A stretch of DNA of 64,000 bases from Rhizobium sp. 32-5/1 (GTDB lineage: Bacteria > Pseudomonadota > Alphaproteobacteria > Rhizobiales > Rhizobiaceae). The notes under the pieces were generated by a model that was not told the origin of the DNA, made no database searches, and worked only from the letters and a program-made list of their open reading frames with translations. A program made the translations under genes and the position numbers. The DNA lies in NCBI RefSeq assembly GCF_029537235.1, contig NZ_CP120638.1:744001-808000 (forward strand). Direction: 5' to 3'. Positions 35,251 to 45,396 of the stretch are shown here, piece after piece. Position 1 is the stretch's first letter. The number at the start of each line of letters is the position of its first letter.

Positions 35251-36492
35251 TTATGCCATGGCTGGACGCTCGACCGGCTTTTCCGCAATCGGCCAATGCA
35301 CGACCGCCGCAAACAATCCAAGCGCGACGCCGAGCCACCAGACAGGATCGTAGGATCCGAAGCGGTCATAGAGATAGCCGCCCATCCAGACGCCGAGGAA
35401 CGAGCCGATCTGGTGTGAAAGAAACACGACGCCGCCGAGCAGGCCGAGATGGCGCGTGCCGAACATGATGGCGACCAGCGCATTGGTCGGCGGCACCGTC
35501 GATAGCCAGAGCAGCCCCATGACGGCGGCGAAGATGATGACCGAGGTCGGTGATTGCGGCAGCAGCAGGAAAGCCGAAACGACGATCGAGCGGCCGATAT
35601 AGATATAAGCGAGGAAATAGGGCTTCGAATATCGCTGGCCAATCCAGCCGGCCGCCAGAGAACCGATGATGTTGAAGAAGCCGATCAGCGCCAGCGCAAT
35701 CACCGCATAGCGCGCATCAATGCCGATGTCGCCGATATAGGCCGGGAAATGCGCGGTGATGAAGGCGACCTGATAGCCGCAGACGAAGAAGCCGGTGACC
35801 AGCAGCAGGTAGCTCTTGTGGCTCAAGGCCTCCTTCAGCGCTTCACCGATCGACTGCTTGTAGAGGATTTCCTTCTGGCTGCCGGACGAGAAATTGCCAC
35901 GAAGAGGGATCGCAAACAGCGGCACCAGCAGCATCAGAATGCCCATATAGACAAGGCTGTCGGACCAGCCATAGGTCGAGATCAGCCCCTGGCTCAACGG
36001 CGCGAACAGGAACATGCCGGCCGAGCCCGCCGCCGTGCAGATGCCAAACGCCATGGAACGCTGCTGCGGCGTAACATTGCGGGCAAAAGCCGACAGAAGG
36101 ATGCCGAAGGAACCGGCACCGACGCCCAGCCCCACCATCACGCCGCCGCCGATATGCAGCCAGATCGGCGCATCGGCATGGGCCATAAGGATCAAGCCAC
36201 CGGCATAGACGAGCCCGGAAAAGGCGAGCACCCGCCAGGAGCCATATTTGTCGGCTATCGCCCCGAAGAATGGTTGGCTGACGCCCCAGGCCAGATTCTG
36301 GAAGGCCATGGCAAGCCCGAAGGTGGTGCGGTCCCAACCGGTATCGGCCAGCATCGGCAGTTGGAAGAAGCCCATGGCCGAACGCGGGCCGAAGGTGAGC
36401 ACGGCAATCAGCGAGCCGGCTATGATGATCAACCAGGGCAAACCAGGGCTGACGGCCGATGCACGTGCGGTGGACGGGGAAACGGCGGACAT
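35251..36492 (-). CDS. MFS transporter
   Basis: A 413-residue major facilitator with 12 hydrophobic helices. From ATG 36492 (GGAG 8 bases upstream) it starts in a short Ser/Ala leader, then LPWLIIIAGSLIAVLTFGPR. MFS features include the loop 2-3 segment GAIADKYGSWRVL, close to the G-x3-D-x2-G-x-R motif A, and long repeated helix pairs such as GLGVGAGSFGILLSAF. It resembles the oxalate/formate-type and other 'fast evolving' MFS groups, but the substrate cannot be inferred. It is monocistronic, with 170 bases to nadA upstream on the same strand. An in-frame ATG at 36552 is an unlikely start. Confidence 0.88.
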   Translation of the reverse strand: MSAVSPSTARASAVSPGLPWLIIIAGSLIAVLTFGPRSAMGFFQLPMLADTGWDRTTFGLAMAFQNLAWGVSQPFFGAIADKYGSWRVLAFSGLVYAGGLILMAHADAPIWLHIGGGVMVGLGVGAGSFGILLSAFARNVTPQQRSMAFGICTAAGSAGMFLFAPLSQGLISTYGWSDSLVYMGILMLLVPLFAIPLRGNFSSGSQKEILYKQSIGEALKEALSHKSYLLLVTGFFVCGYQVAFITAHFPAYIGDIGIDARYAVIALALIGFFNIIGSLAAGWIGQRYSKPYFLAYIYIGRSIVVSAFLLLPQSPTSVIIFAAVMGLLWLSTVPPTNALVAIMFGTRHLGLLGGVVFLSHQIGSFLGVWMGGYLYDRFGSYDPVWWLGVALGLFAAVVHWPIAEKPVERPAMA

Positions 36493-36632
36493 GGCTCTGC
36501 TCCGGAGATTGAAGCGCGATGATACCCGCAGGCTAAAGACGACGGAAGCCAATTAAATTGACGGCTGCATCACCGGAATTGATCAAGCGAGTTTTGTCGA
36601 GCGGCGGTGCCTACACGGAACGAACAGGCCGA

Positions 36633-37478
36633 TCAGCCCCGGATCTTCATCGGCCAGCGCTCCTGCCGCGCCTTCACCACCCGCATCTCGTCACCGAGAT
36701 TGATCGTGCCCTCGCTGCGCGGAACCGCGTTCCAGCCGAACAGCACGCCGGGGACGCGGCGGTCGGCGGACATGCGCTTTTCGGCCAGACCCTGGATCGG
36801 GTTGCCGCCGATGCGCTCGCCTGTCACCTGGTCCTGCGTCGTCATGATGCAGCGGGCACAGGGTTTGACGAGGTCGAAGACGATGCCGCCGATTTCGATG
36901 CTTTCCCAGAAATCCTCTTCCCAGGGATCATCGTTTTCGATCAGGATATTGGTGCGGAAGCGGTCCATGCCGACCGGTTCCTGCCCCTTGGCAAGCAGCG
37001 TCACGTTTAAATCGGCAAGCGAGGCCGTGGTGGTGACCAGCACCGGAAAACCATCCGCAAAACCGACGGGCGCCGCCTCGCCGGCCCATTCGGCACCCAC
37101 CTTGCGATCGGCCCGGTCATCCATGAAGGCGAGCTTGACCGGACGGCCGAGCCAGCCAGACAGCGTGCCATTCGCCGTATCATCCGCGATTGCCGCATCG
37201 ACTGTCTCGTCCCAGACCGTAACGTGCATGCGGTTTGCCGCATCGAAAACGGCCGTCAGGCTGTTGCCCTGCATGACAAGATGCACGCCGCCTTCGACCG
37301 GCATCGCCTCGACCTGCGCCAAAACCTGCAACTCGCGCTGGGTGATGAATTTCCCGTTGGGATCGACGATCATGAAACGGCGGTCGTCGACCAGTCCGTC
37401 GCGCCGCACAGAGACGCTGTCTCGCCGGATGGCGCGACCGCTTTTCAACGGATGGATGTTGAGGCCGCTCACCTTCAT
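36633..37478 (-). CDS. MOSC domain protein (YcbX/MOSC N-terminal type)
   Basis: A 281-residue protein with a MOSC N-terminal beta-barrel (start MKVSGLNIHPLKSGRAI, then DGLVDDRRFMIVDPNGKFIT in part) and a C-terminal MOSC domain with GMDRFRTNILIEND and the Cys of KPCARCIMTT. The Cys is the predicted sulfur- or molybdenum-ligand site. YcbX members are involved in detoxifying N-hydroxylated base analogues, working with molybdenum cofactor and, in E. coli, with a fused ferredoxin domain, which is absent here. Monocistronic, convergent with nothing nearby; the next genes on the same strand (HD protein, DUF2339) are separated by about 90 bases. Confidence 0.9.
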   Translation of the reverse strand: MKVSGLNIHPLKSGRAIRRDSVSVRRDGLVDDRRFMIVDPNGKFITQRELQVLAQVEAMPVEGGVHLVMQGNSLTAVFDAANRMHVTVWDETVDAAIADDTANGTLSGWLGRPVKLAFMDDRADRKVGAEWAGEAAPVGFADGFPVLVTTTASLADLNVTLLAKGQEPVGMDRFRTNILIENDDPWEEDFWESIEIGGIVFDLVKPCARCIMTTQDQVTGERIGGNPIQGLAEKRMSADRRVPGVLFGWNAVPRSEGTINLGDEMRVVKARQERWPMKIRG

Positions 37479-37571
37479 ATCGTGCTTCCCTTGTCTTGGC
37501 GCGTTCGTTCGCGAATTGATTCAAGCCGATCGCAAAAGGATTCCGGCAATCGTCCGAACATGCTGATTTTC

Positions 37572-38228
37572 CTAGATTTCGTCCAGCATCATGGCCAGCA
37601 CGCGGCGCAGCTTCTCCTGCCGTTCCAGCGCCAGCGTATGGCCGGCGGCGGTCTTGAAACCCTCCGTCAGCCTGAATAGCTTCACCTCGAAATGATCGAG
37701 GGCATAGGCCTTGTCGTCGAGCTCACGGTTTTCGGCCAGCGGGTCGAGCGGATCGTAGAGCCCGCTGCCCATGCGCCCGGCGATATAGAAACAACGGGCA
37801 GCACCGATCATGCCGATCGCATCCAGCCGGTCGGCGTCCTGCAGGATTCTTGCCTCGAGGCTCTGCGGCGGCAGATCGGCGGAAAAGCTGTGGGTGAGAA
37901 TGGCATGCGCCACGGCCGCCATGTCGGGCGTGCGCCAGCCGAGTTCGTCAAGCAATTCGAAGGCCTTTTCAGCGGCCAGGCGCGAGGCTTGCGCCCGCAG
38001 GGGCGAGTTCTTTTCGACAGCAACACAGTCATGCAGCAGAACGGCAGCCGCGAGGATGCGCAGATCGCCACCTTCCTGCGCCTGGATCTTCAGGGTATTT
38101 TTCCAAACACGGATCAGATGCGCGGCATCATGTGAACCGTCATCGTCGGCGAAGGCATGAGGCAGCAATTGCGCAGCCAGCGTTTCGAACGGCGCAAAGG
38201 CGGCACTCAGCGAGGCAAGTCGGGTCAT
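37572..38228 (-). CDS. HD-domain phosphohydrolase
   Basis: A 218-residue HD-domain protein. The ligands are visible as DDGSHDAAHLIRVW, the HD pair in AVLLHDCVAVEK and the later Asp in LQDADRLDAIG; a His in AHAILTHSFS fits the second metal site. The family is annotated as YedJ-like uncharacterised HD hydrolases. The C-terminal helices end with LRRVLAMMLDEI. ATG 38228 is the only plausible start. It is 38 bases downstream of the DUF2339 gene on the same strand and may be co-transcribed. Substrate unknown. Confidence 0.88.
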   Translation of the reverse strand: MTRLASLSAAFAPFETLAAQLLPHAFADDDGSHDAAHLIRVWKNTLKIQAQEGGDLRILAAAVLLHDCVAVEKNSPLRAQASRLAAEKAFELLDELGWRTPDMAAVAHAILTHSFSADLPPQSLEARILQDADRLDAIGMIGAARCFYIAGRMGSGLYDPLDPLAENRELDDKAYALDHFEVKLFRLTEGFKTAAGHTLALERQEKLRRVLAMMLDEI

Positions 38229-38266
38229 CGGTCATCCATGGCATGAGTCTACAGGCGAAACCGCGC

Positions 38267-41200
38267 TCAGGCTGTTTCGCCCGGTTTGGCATTCGAGTCC
38301 AGAGCCGACAAATCCGCGGTCGGATCGACGGGCGGCGATGTTTCGGATGCAACGCCCCTGCCTGACAGAATCTTCTGGTAGAACAGCCCGATGCCGATCA
38401 GCACGCCGCCGAGACCGATGAAGGACAGCGCCCGCAGGAAGCCTTCCAGATTGGCCATGTCGATCAGGAAAACCTTCAAAACGGCGATGAACACCAGAAC
38501 GGCGGAGGCGATTCGAATGCTCTTGGCGTTGAAGCGCGAGCCCAGTACCAGCAGCAGCACGCCCAGCAGCAGCCAGACCACGGAATAGGTATAGGTCTCG
38601 CCTTCGAGGAAGCCCTTCCAGTCGGCAATGTTCTGGCCCTGCCAGAACCGGCGCACGGACAGCGTCGCCCAGGCAAAGGCCAGCACCGCGCCGGCAACGG
38701 CGAGCGCCGTCACATAGGGCATGGGGCGCTTTCCGCGCGCATACCAGGCAAGCCCCGCATAGCCCAATCCCGGTACGAGGTAGCCGATCAGAAGCAGGTC
38801 GAAGACCGGCACGGACCCGAGCAATTCGCCGCTGAAATAGGGGTTAAGGCCGATCAGGTGGGCGAACAGGATGGACAGCATCGACAACAGGCCGATGCCC
38901 ATGCCGCCATAGCGGAAGACCGGGCTTGGCGACTTAGTGTCCAGCGTCATCAGGATGCCCGAGGCGCCGATGGCAAGCAGCGTGTAGATCGACTGTTCGC
39001 CGAGCGTCGGCACGCTGCTGTCGAGCACGCCGCCGTTCATCGCATGGCGCACGAGGATGGCGATCGTCAAAAGCACGAACAGGCTGGCCAGTGCCTGCAG
39101 CAGGTTGCGCACGCGCACGCCCGGCCAGTTGCGCAGTTCGAAGGCGCAAGCGACCAGAAGCATCGCGGGAATGCCGTAGCCGGCGAGAAGCGCATTGAAA
39201 ACCGGCGTGGTCGAAAGGTTTTCCGCGCCGACGATGGTCGGTTCCCAGCCGATGCGGGCAAGGACGGCGATGGCGGCACCCACCATCATCCACGGCAGCG
39301 CAGGCCAGGCCCGAAGTCGTGTGGCCGCAACATAGGCTGCGCCAACAAAAATAATGCCTAGCGTCGTGGCAAGCCCATCCGTCAGGGCATGCAGCGCCAA
39401 GACGAACAGGGCCAACGATCCCGCGATCAGAATGCTCTGCGGGAGGTGGCCGGTTTCTTCCATCGATTCTCCGGAGGTTTTGCCCACACGCCAAATCCAT
39501 TCGGCAAGGACAAGCAAGGCAACACCCGTTCCGAGCGCAAACAGGCCATGGGGGGCGTCGAAGGAGAGGTTTCCGGTCATCAGAAAAGACATGGATGTGA
39601 GCGCCAGCGGAACCACTGAGGCAATCACCGTCCAGACGGTCGAAAACTGCGGCTGCGACTTCAAATGCCGGTAGAGCGCCAGCGCGGCCAGCAGGATGAA
39701 GAAGCCGGACAGGGCCATGCCCGTCAGCATCGCCGTACGGCCGGAGACCGCGACGATCGGCACCGCACCGGGGATGCTCGGATCCAGGAATGTCAGAAGG
39801 CCGCTCAGCGCCGTCATGCTCCAAAGACCGGTGATACCAGCGGTCGCGGAAAGCACGGCCGGATAGACGGCGATACTGCGCCACGCGCCGAATATGGCAA
39901 GCGCCGCGACGATCACGGCGAACTGCGTGACGGGATAGCCCGATGGCAGGAATGCGGGGCTGATCATCGACAATGCCGTGACGACCGCGGAGGCGGCTGC
40001 GGTAACAGTGATCGCGGCACAGGGTGGCACGAACAGCCTCTCCCAGGGGCCGGGCTGTAGTGTCTGGGTGGCATCGACGACATCCGTTTTGTCGTCCGCA
40101 ACGGCCAGTTCCTGAATGCCGCCGGGCCAGACAAGGCCGATACCGGCGATCATGACGAGCATCGTCAGCGTCACCGGCAGTGTTTCGAAGGGAGACGCAG
40201 AGGCGATGTAGAGGACGGCCCAGAGACCGAGGCCGATATTGGCGATCGACGGCACCACCGTCCAGCGGCGGATGCGCGCTGCCAGCAGCGTTGCCAGCCA
40301 GGCGATGATCAGGAAGCCGAAAAGCGCCCAGGGGCTGGGGCTTTCCGACGAAACCAGCGCGGGCGTCGCCAGCGAGCCGAGCAAGCCAAGACCGGCCAGC
40401 GCCTGCCCGTGCAGAAGCGAAAGCGCAACCGTCGCCAGCGCCACCACTCCAAGCAGCACAAAAGCGGCGGCAGGCCCGATGAAACCGTAAATGCCGTGGG
40501 CCGCGTAGCAGACGCCAAACAAGGTCAGCGCGCCGGCAGCAGTCAGGATGCCCGGTATCATCGCGTTCTGGAACTGATCGGCAATCAGCGGCACCGCACG
40601 GCGGCGCACGAATTCGCCGCCCGCCATCAGCACCAGGCCGAACAGAGCCGCCATGACCAGGCGGACGGCGGGGCTGAGCAGGCCAGCGTCGATGGAATAC
40701 TTGACCATGAAGATGCCGCCAAGCGCCAGCGCAATACCGCCTACCCAGACGGCCCATCGGGCGCCAAGCCGGCTTTCGAGACTTTCCTTGGGATGAACGG
40801 CAACCGAATCGATCGATCCCGTGGCGGCCGCACGCGCCGGAACCGGCTCACCGCGCGACGCCTTTTCGACCGCCTCCTGGCTGAGCGGCGGCGTGTCGCC
40901 ACCAAAATTGCCGCGCCGCGCCGCGCAGCGGAATCGCGTGCACGCACAGGCATCTGCCCGGCCGAGATCCGAGGTCTCCTCGGACGCCGGGGCCGCGGAT
41001 CCGCCTGCGGATGCCTCTGTCGATGGAATGACTGGCGCACCATCCAAAGCAGCCTTCGGGGTGTCCCCGCGCGCTTCGAGGCGCTTCAACTCTTCCTTCA
41101 GCGTCTCGATTTCCAGATCGATACGCTCGGCCGTCTTGCGGCCATTGAGGAACGCGACCAGCGCCAGCGCAAAGGCAACGAAAGCAATCACTTCAATCAT
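38267..41200 (-). CDS. DUF2339 family large membrane protein
   Basis: A 977-residue protein with more than twenty hydrophobic helices from residue about 150 to 945, the DUF2339 layout. Residues 1-18 are one helix (VIAFVAFALALVAFLNG), followed by a coiled-coil-like RIDLEIETLKEELKRLEARG and a Pro/Ala-rich linker. The family motif before the first core helix is ESRLGARWAVWVGGIALALG. The linker carries an unusual Cys/Arg segment, ADACACTRFRCAARRGN, at about residues 83-100. The family function is unknown. Two compensating base errors could explain the Cys/Arg patch, but I cannot show it. Confidence 0.88.
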   Translation of the reverse strand: MIEVIAFVAFALALVAFLNGRKTAERIDLEIETLKEELKRLEARGDTPKAALDGAPVIPSTEASAGGSAAPASEETSDLGRADACACTRFRCAARRGNFGGDTPPLSQEAVEKASRGEPVPARAAATGSIDSVAVHPKESLESRLGARWAVWVGGIALALGGIFMVKYSIDAGLLSPAVRLVMAALFGLVLMAGGEFVRRRAVPLIADQFQNAMIPGILTAAGALTLFGVCYAAHGIYGFIGPAAAFVLLGVVALATVALSLLHGQALAGLGLLGSLATPALVSSESPSPWALFGFLIIAWLATLLAARIRRWTVVPSIANIGLGLWAVLYIASASPFETLPVTLTMLVMIAGIGLVWPGGIQELAVADDKTDVVDATQTLQPGPWERLFVPPCAAITVTAAASAVVTALSMISPAFLPSGYPVTQFAVIVAALAIFGAWRSIAVYPAVLSATAGITGLWSMTALSGLLTFLDPSIPGAVPIVAVSGRTAMLTGMALSGFFILLAALALYRHLKSQPQFSTVWTVIASVVPLALTSMSFLMTGNLSFDAPHGLFALGTGVALLVLAEWIWRVGKTSGESMEETGHLPQSILIAGSLALFVLALHALTDGLATTLGIIFVGAAYVAATRLRAWPALPWMMVGAAIAVLARIGWEPTIVGAENLSTTPVFNALLAGYGIPAMLLVACAFELRNWPGVRVRNLLQALASLFVLLTIAILVRHAMNGGVLDSSVPTLGEQSIYTLLAIGASGILMTLDTKSPSPVFRYGGMGIGLLSMLSILFAHLIGLNPYFSGELLGSVPVFDLLLIGYLVPGLGYAGLAWYARGKRPMPYVTALAVAGAVLAFAWATLSVRRFWQGQNIADWKGFLEGETYTYSVVWLLLGVLLLVLGSRFNAKSIRIASAVLVFIAVLKVFLIDMANLEGFLRALSFIGLGGVLIGIGLFYQKILSGRGVASETSPPVDPTADLSALDSNAKPGETA

Positions 41201-41388
41201 GTTTTCCCCAAGCTATGCCATTTGCAAACCCCGGCCGACCATACAGCTTTTCTGCCGGACACCAAACGCAGGGACGCCTCAAAGAAGCAATCTATTCATC
41301 GGACCGTCGCAAACCTGTCATGGTCGTTCCTGTATTTAGGCGACATCGTGCCGGTGGGTGCGCGCTTTCGGATCAAAGGAGACCGACC

Positions 41389-43387
41389 ATGGATACACAT
41401 TTCGAGCACGCCGATGAGGCTGAATTCAAGACGCTGACCGAGCGCCGCGAGGAACTGGAAGATATCGGCCAGAACTGTTCCACCAACCCGACCATGGGCG
41501 ACATCATCAACCGCCGCTTTTCGCGCCGCGCCTTTCTCGGCGGATCGCTGGCTGTGGCCGCGATCGCAACGACGGTCAGCCCGCTGGCCCTGCTGACGGC
41601 CGACGAGGCACGCGCCGAGACCATGTCCGCTTTCGATTTCAAGGAAATCGAGGTCGGCATCGACGAAACGCACCATGTCGCCGAAGGTTATGACGCAGAT
41701 ATCCTGCTGCGCTGGGGCGACAAGGTTTTCGCCGACAGCCCCGATTTCGATCCGATGAACCAGACGCCTGCGAGCCAGGCAAAGCAGTTCGGCTACAATA
41801 ACGACTATGTCGGCTTCATTCCGCTGGAGGAAATCCAGATCACGGCCTGCTCGTCGTCAACCACGAATATACCAATGCCGAAATCATGTTCCCGAACTTC
41901 GCCAGCGTCGTGAAGGAAACCAAGGACGGCAAGGAAGAAGAAAAGGTCAAGCTTGGTGACTACACCAAGGACCTCGTGGACATCGAGATGGCGGCCCATG
42001 GCGGCACGGTCATCGAAATCCGCAAGGTTGATGGAAAATGGCAGCCGGTGCTTGACGGCAAGTACAACCGTCGCATCAACACCAACACCGAAATGCAGAT
42101 TTCCGGCCCGGCCGCCGGCCATGAGCGCATGAAAACCCCGTCCGATCCGACCGGCACCAAGGTTTTCGGCACCATCAACAATTGCGCCGGCGGCGTGACC
42201 GCCTGGGGCACGTACCTTTGGCCGAAGAAAACATCAACGGCTATTTCGGCGGCGAAATGGCGGAAGATCATCCGGAATTCGCGCAGATGAAGCGTCTCGG
42301 CATTCCCGGCGGCCAGTATGAATGGTCGAAATTCCACGATCGCTTCGACGTTTCCAAGGAGCCGAATGAAGCCAATCGGTTCGGTTGGGTCGTCGAGGTC
42401 GACGTCATGGACCCGAACTCGATCCCGAAGAAGCGCACGGCGCTGGGCCGCTTCAAGCACGAAGGTGCCGAATCGGTGGTCAACAAGGATGGCCATGTGG
42501 TCTTCTATTGCGGCGACGATGAACGCTTCGACTATGTCTACAAGTTCGTCACCGCCGGGAAATTCAACCCCGATGATCGCGCTGCCAATATGGACCTGCT
42601 CGATGAAGGCACGCTCTACGTGGCGAAATTCGATGCTGACGGTACAATCGAATGGTTGCCGCTCGTCCACGGACAGGGCCCGCTCACGGTTGAAAACGGC
42701 TTTGCCAGCCAGGCAGATCTTCTGATCAACACCCGGCTTGCCGCCGATGCACTGGGCGCGACCAAGATGGACCGCCCGGAAGACGTGCAGCCGAACGTCA
42801 AGACCGGCAGGGTCTATGTCATGCTCACCAATAACACCAAGCGCAAGGCCGACCAGATCGACAGCGCCAATCCGCGCGCTGAAAACGCCTTTGGCCATAT
42901 CGTCGAGATCAGCGAGACGGACGGCGATTTCACCTCGACGAAGTCGACATGGGACATCCTCCTGAAGTGCGGCGATCCGTCTCTTGCGGATGTCGGCGCC
43001 TCCTTCTCCACCGCCACGACGAAGAATGGCTGGTTCGGCATGCCGGACAACTGCGCCATTGATGCGGAAGGACGCCTGTGGGTCTCGACCGACGGCAACA
43101 ATGAAAAGGATACCGGCCGCACCGATGGCATCTGGGCCGTCGATACGGAAGGCGATGCGCGCGGCACGTCGAAGCTGTTCTTCCGGGTCCCGGTCGGCGC
43201 CGAAATGTGCGGGCCGAGCTTCAACCCGACGGGCGACACCTTCTTCCTCGCTGTCCAGCACCCGGGTGACGCAGGTCTTGCCACGTTTGACAACCCGGCT
43301 ACCCGCTGGCCGGACTTCAAGGCCGACATGCCGGTTCGCCCGGCCGTCGTCGTCGTCACCAAACAGGGCGGCGGCCGCATCGGCTGA
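41389..43387 (+). CDS. PhoX-family (DUF839) Tat-exported phosphatase-like protein, two frameshifts
   Basis: PhoX enzymes are calcium/iron-dependent periplasmic alkaline phosphatases exported by the Tat path. The twin-arginine signal is SRRAFLGGSLAVAA (about residues 46-60). Other features are the Asn/His/Glu-rich VVNHEYTNAEIMFP, NNCAGGVTAWGTYLW, CGDDERFDYVYKF and MPDNCAIDAEGRLWVSTDGN. The frame breaks twice: at 41831-41833 (one A short; repair gives EENPDHGLLVVNHEY) and at 42220-42221 (one G short; repair gives YLWAEENINGYF). Repaired length is about 666 residues. ATG 41389 follows AAAGGAG. The 188-base gap upstream shows no gene. A strong terminator follows. Confidence 0.9.
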
Positions 43388-43407
43388 TCGCTTTTCTCCT
43401 TCAAAGT

Positions 43408-43440
43408 GAGGCGTTGCAGCATGCTGCAACGCCTCTTTTA
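43408..43440 (+). terminator. Rho-independent terminator after the PhoX-family gene
   Basis: A perfect 12-bp stem, GAGGCGTTGCAG/CTGCAACGCCTC, with a CATG loop, followed by TTTTA. Confidence 0.92.
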
Positions 43441-43511
43441 TTTAGCATCTTTCAAAGAGCCAAAATTAGCGCTATATTTTTCTTGTTCTGAACACGGCAA
43501 GGAAGAACGAT

Positions 43512-43760
43512 ATGGCCAGTACGATCCTTGCGGAGACCAGCGCCAGCATCTCCGAACTGAAACGAAATCCGATGGGCACGGTCGCGGCCGGCGATGGTTT
43601 TCCAGTGGCTATTCTCAACCACAACGAGCCGGCCTTTTACTGCGTTCCCGCTCCCGCCTTCGAGGCATTGATGAACCGTCTCGAAGATCTGGAACTCAAC
43701 AGGATTGCCGATTCCCGAATCGGTGAACCGGTCATTCCGGTTGAGATCGATGCGCTATAA
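43512..43760 (+). CDS. Phd/YefM-family antitoxin (RelB-type partner)
   Basis: An 82-residue protein with the Phd/YefM N-terminal fold: SASISELKRNPMGTVAAGDG then PVAILNHNEPAFYCVPAPAF. The C-terminal segment FEALMNRLEDLELNRIADSR would bind and block the toxin. It starts at ATG 43512 after GGAAGAACG. The toxin gene overlaps its end by 11 bases. The AT-rich region 43440-43505 upstream is probably the auto-regulated promoter. This is a second toxin-antitoxin module in the window, unrelated to the ParDE pair. Confidence 0.88.
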   Translation: MASTILAETSASISELKRNPMGTVAAGDGFPVAILNHNEPAFYCVPAPAFEALMNRLEDLELNRIADSRIGEPVIPVEIDAL

Positions 43761-44031
43761 ACTTGCCTTCCTCGCAGCGGCGCTGAAGGAATGGGAGAAA
43801 CTGGATAGCAATACGCGAGCGCTGTTCAAGAAGAGGCTCACGGAGCGATTGGAAACACCGCGGGCTCCTTCGGCGCAGTTGCATGGTTCCAAGGACCGCT
43901 ACAAGATCAAGCTACGCAGCGCCGGTTATCGCCTCGTCTATGAAGTCCGCGATCAGGACATCGTCGTTGTCGTCATCGCCGTTGGCCGACGGGATCACAG
44001 CGATATCTATGGCAAGGCGGCAAAAAGGTAG
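43750..44031 (+). CDS. RelE/ParE-superfamily mRNA interferase toxin
   Basis: A 93-residue basic protein with the RelE pattern: YKLAFLAAALKEWEKLD, then FKKRLTERLETPR, the core KIKLRSAGYRLVYEVRDQDI (in part), and the C-terminal VVVVIAVGRRDHSDIY. The Arg and Tyr residues match the catalytic positions of RelE ribosome-dependent mRNA cleavage. It starts at ATG 43750 inside the antitoxin gene. It converges with the PaaI gene on the minus strand, 2 bases from that gene's end. Confidence 0.9.
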   Translation: MRYKLAFLAAALKEWEKLDSNTRALFKKRLTERLETPRAPSAQLHGSKDRYKIKLRSAGYRLVYEVRDQDIVVVVIAVGRRDHSDIYGKAAKR

Positions 44032-44033
44032 AC

Positions 44034-44543
44034 CTACCGCATCAAATTTTCGATTGGAAAGATCGCGCAGGTTTCGGTGCCGTGGGCCAGCAGCTTGCCG
44101 TTTTTGTCGCGCAGCCAGGCTTCGGACGTAGCGATGGTGCGGCCGCGATGGATGATCTTACCCTCGCAGGACACTTCGCCCATGTCGGCAAGCAAAGGGC
44201 GCACGAGATTGACCTTGAATTCGATGGTCGTATAGCCTTCGCCAGGCTTCAGCATCGTCATCACGGCGCAGGCGAGCGCCGAATCCATGATCGTTGCCGT
44301 CCAGCCGCCATGGATGGTTCCGAGCGGGTTGAGATGCGCGACGGACGGCAGGCCCTTGAACACCACCCTGCCCTCTTCGACCTCGGACAGACTGAACTTC
44401 AGCGTCTCAGACATGGGCGGCGCCGGATGCACGCCGCTCAAAAGGTCCTGCATGGTCTTCAGCCCGCCGTCGCGCGCCACGACGTCGAGCGGCACGGTGC
44501 CGATGCCGGAGACGACCATGCCCGGATACAGTTCTATGCTCAT
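44034..44543 (-). CDS. PaaI family hotdog-fold thioesterase
   Basis: A 169-residue acyl-CoA thioesterase-like protein. The hotdog core is LNPLGTIHGGWTATIMDSALACAV, quoted in part, with the catalytic HGG and Asp of the 4HBT/PaaI family; the pairing motif is TTIEFKVNLVRPLLADMGEV in part. ATG 44543 follows AAGGATC at good distance; an in-frame ATG at 44642 overlaps recO and adds 33 unconserved residues. It is the last gene of the minus-strand block recO-PaaI. The physiological substrate is unknown; phenylacetate genes are not nearby. Confidence 0.9.
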   Translation of the reverse strand: MSIELYPGMVVSGIGTVPLDVVARDGGLKTMQDLLSGVHPAPPMSETLKFSLSEVEEGRVVFKGLPSVAHLNPLGTIHGGWTATIMDSALACAVMTMLKPGEGYTTIEFKVNLVRPLLADMGEVSCEGKIIHRGRTIATSEAWLRDKNGKLLAHGTETCAIFPIENLMR

Positions 44544-44556
44544 GGATGATCCTTCA

Positions 44557-45315
44557 TCAGGCGGACGGCGCTGCAGTGGAAGCAGATGATTTGAGGGCTT
44601 TGAGCGCCGCCTGCACGAAGCCATCGCGGGCGGATGAAACACCGAGGCCTCGCGGTTCGTAGACGTGCCGGTGCAGAAAGAAGGCTGTCATGCGGAAGGC
44701 CGCAACCAGGCTGTCATGATCGGCCGCGTGACTGCCGCCGGCAGCCAGAAAGGCCGGCAGCGCCAACATCTTGTCGGCATAGGGCGCACCGGCATCGCGG
44801 CTGACCGCCCGTCCGGATTTCGGCGAGACATAGATCAGGTCGTCCCGCGTGCCGGTCGCCGCGCATTCGGCCAGATCGAGACCAAACCCCAGATCGTTGA
44901 GCACGGCAATCTCGAAGCGCACGAACAGTTCGCCGGCATCGCGGGGATCGTGCAGGTTTTCAAGAATGACGTCGAGGGCTTCATAGAGATGCGGATGCGG
45001 GTCGCGCTCCGGCAGAAGCCGCAGCAGCGCACCCATGGCCTGGACGCCATAGACGGAGGTCGCCGCCTCCATCAGCCGTGCGGCGCGCAGGCGCACCGGC
45101 TCCATCTTGAATTCCCCGAGATGTTCGTCGAGCCGCGCGCGCCAGGTGACCTCGACCTCGTTGCCCGGCTGCAGCACCGGCTGCATCGAACGCGAGCGTC
45201 CAGACCGCACAAGGCCCAAGTGGCGGCCGCGCGTGCGCGTCATCACCTCGGCGACGACAGATGTCTCGCCATGGCGCCGGACGCCGAGAATGATGGCCTG
45301 ATCGCTCCACTGCAT
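44557..45315 (-). CDS. recO: DNA repair protein RecO
   Basis: Mediates RecA loading onto SSB-coated gaps with RecR. The 252-residue protein has the OB-fold start [25 protein letters not shown] (in part: [15 protein letters not shown]), then the helical domain with [17 protein letters not shown] and [18 protein letters not shown]. The zinc-finger Cys set of some RecO is reduced to the one Cys in this last motif, as in other alphaproteobacteria. ATG 45315 is 81 bases from the Tex stop. In relatives recO usually follows era directly; here tex and a reductase intervene. Confidence 0.95.
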   Translation of the reverse strand: MQWSDQAIILGVRRHGETSVVAEVMTRTRGRHLGLVRSGRSRSMQPVLQPGNEVEVTWRARLDEHLGEFKMEPVRLRAARLMEAATSVYGVQAMGALLRLLPERDPHPHLYEALDVILENLHDPRDAGELFVRFEIAVLNDLGFGLDLAECAATGTRDDLIYVSPKSGRAVSRDAGAPYADKMLALPAFLAAGGSHAADHDSLVAAFRMTAFFLHRHVYEPRGLGVSSARDGFVQAALKALKSSASTAAPSA

Positions 45316-45396
45316 GTTCAGGTTCTACTCCGGGTCGCCAAGGGGAGCAATGTTCCTGTCCAGGGGCAAAGCATTGCTTTGGAAAGGCGCGCCCGC

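Noticed and set aside
41389-43387. PhoX-like region as several separate small genes or a decayed pseudogene
   Set aside because: Both breaks are repaired by one base in short runs, and the whole protein then reads at normal length.
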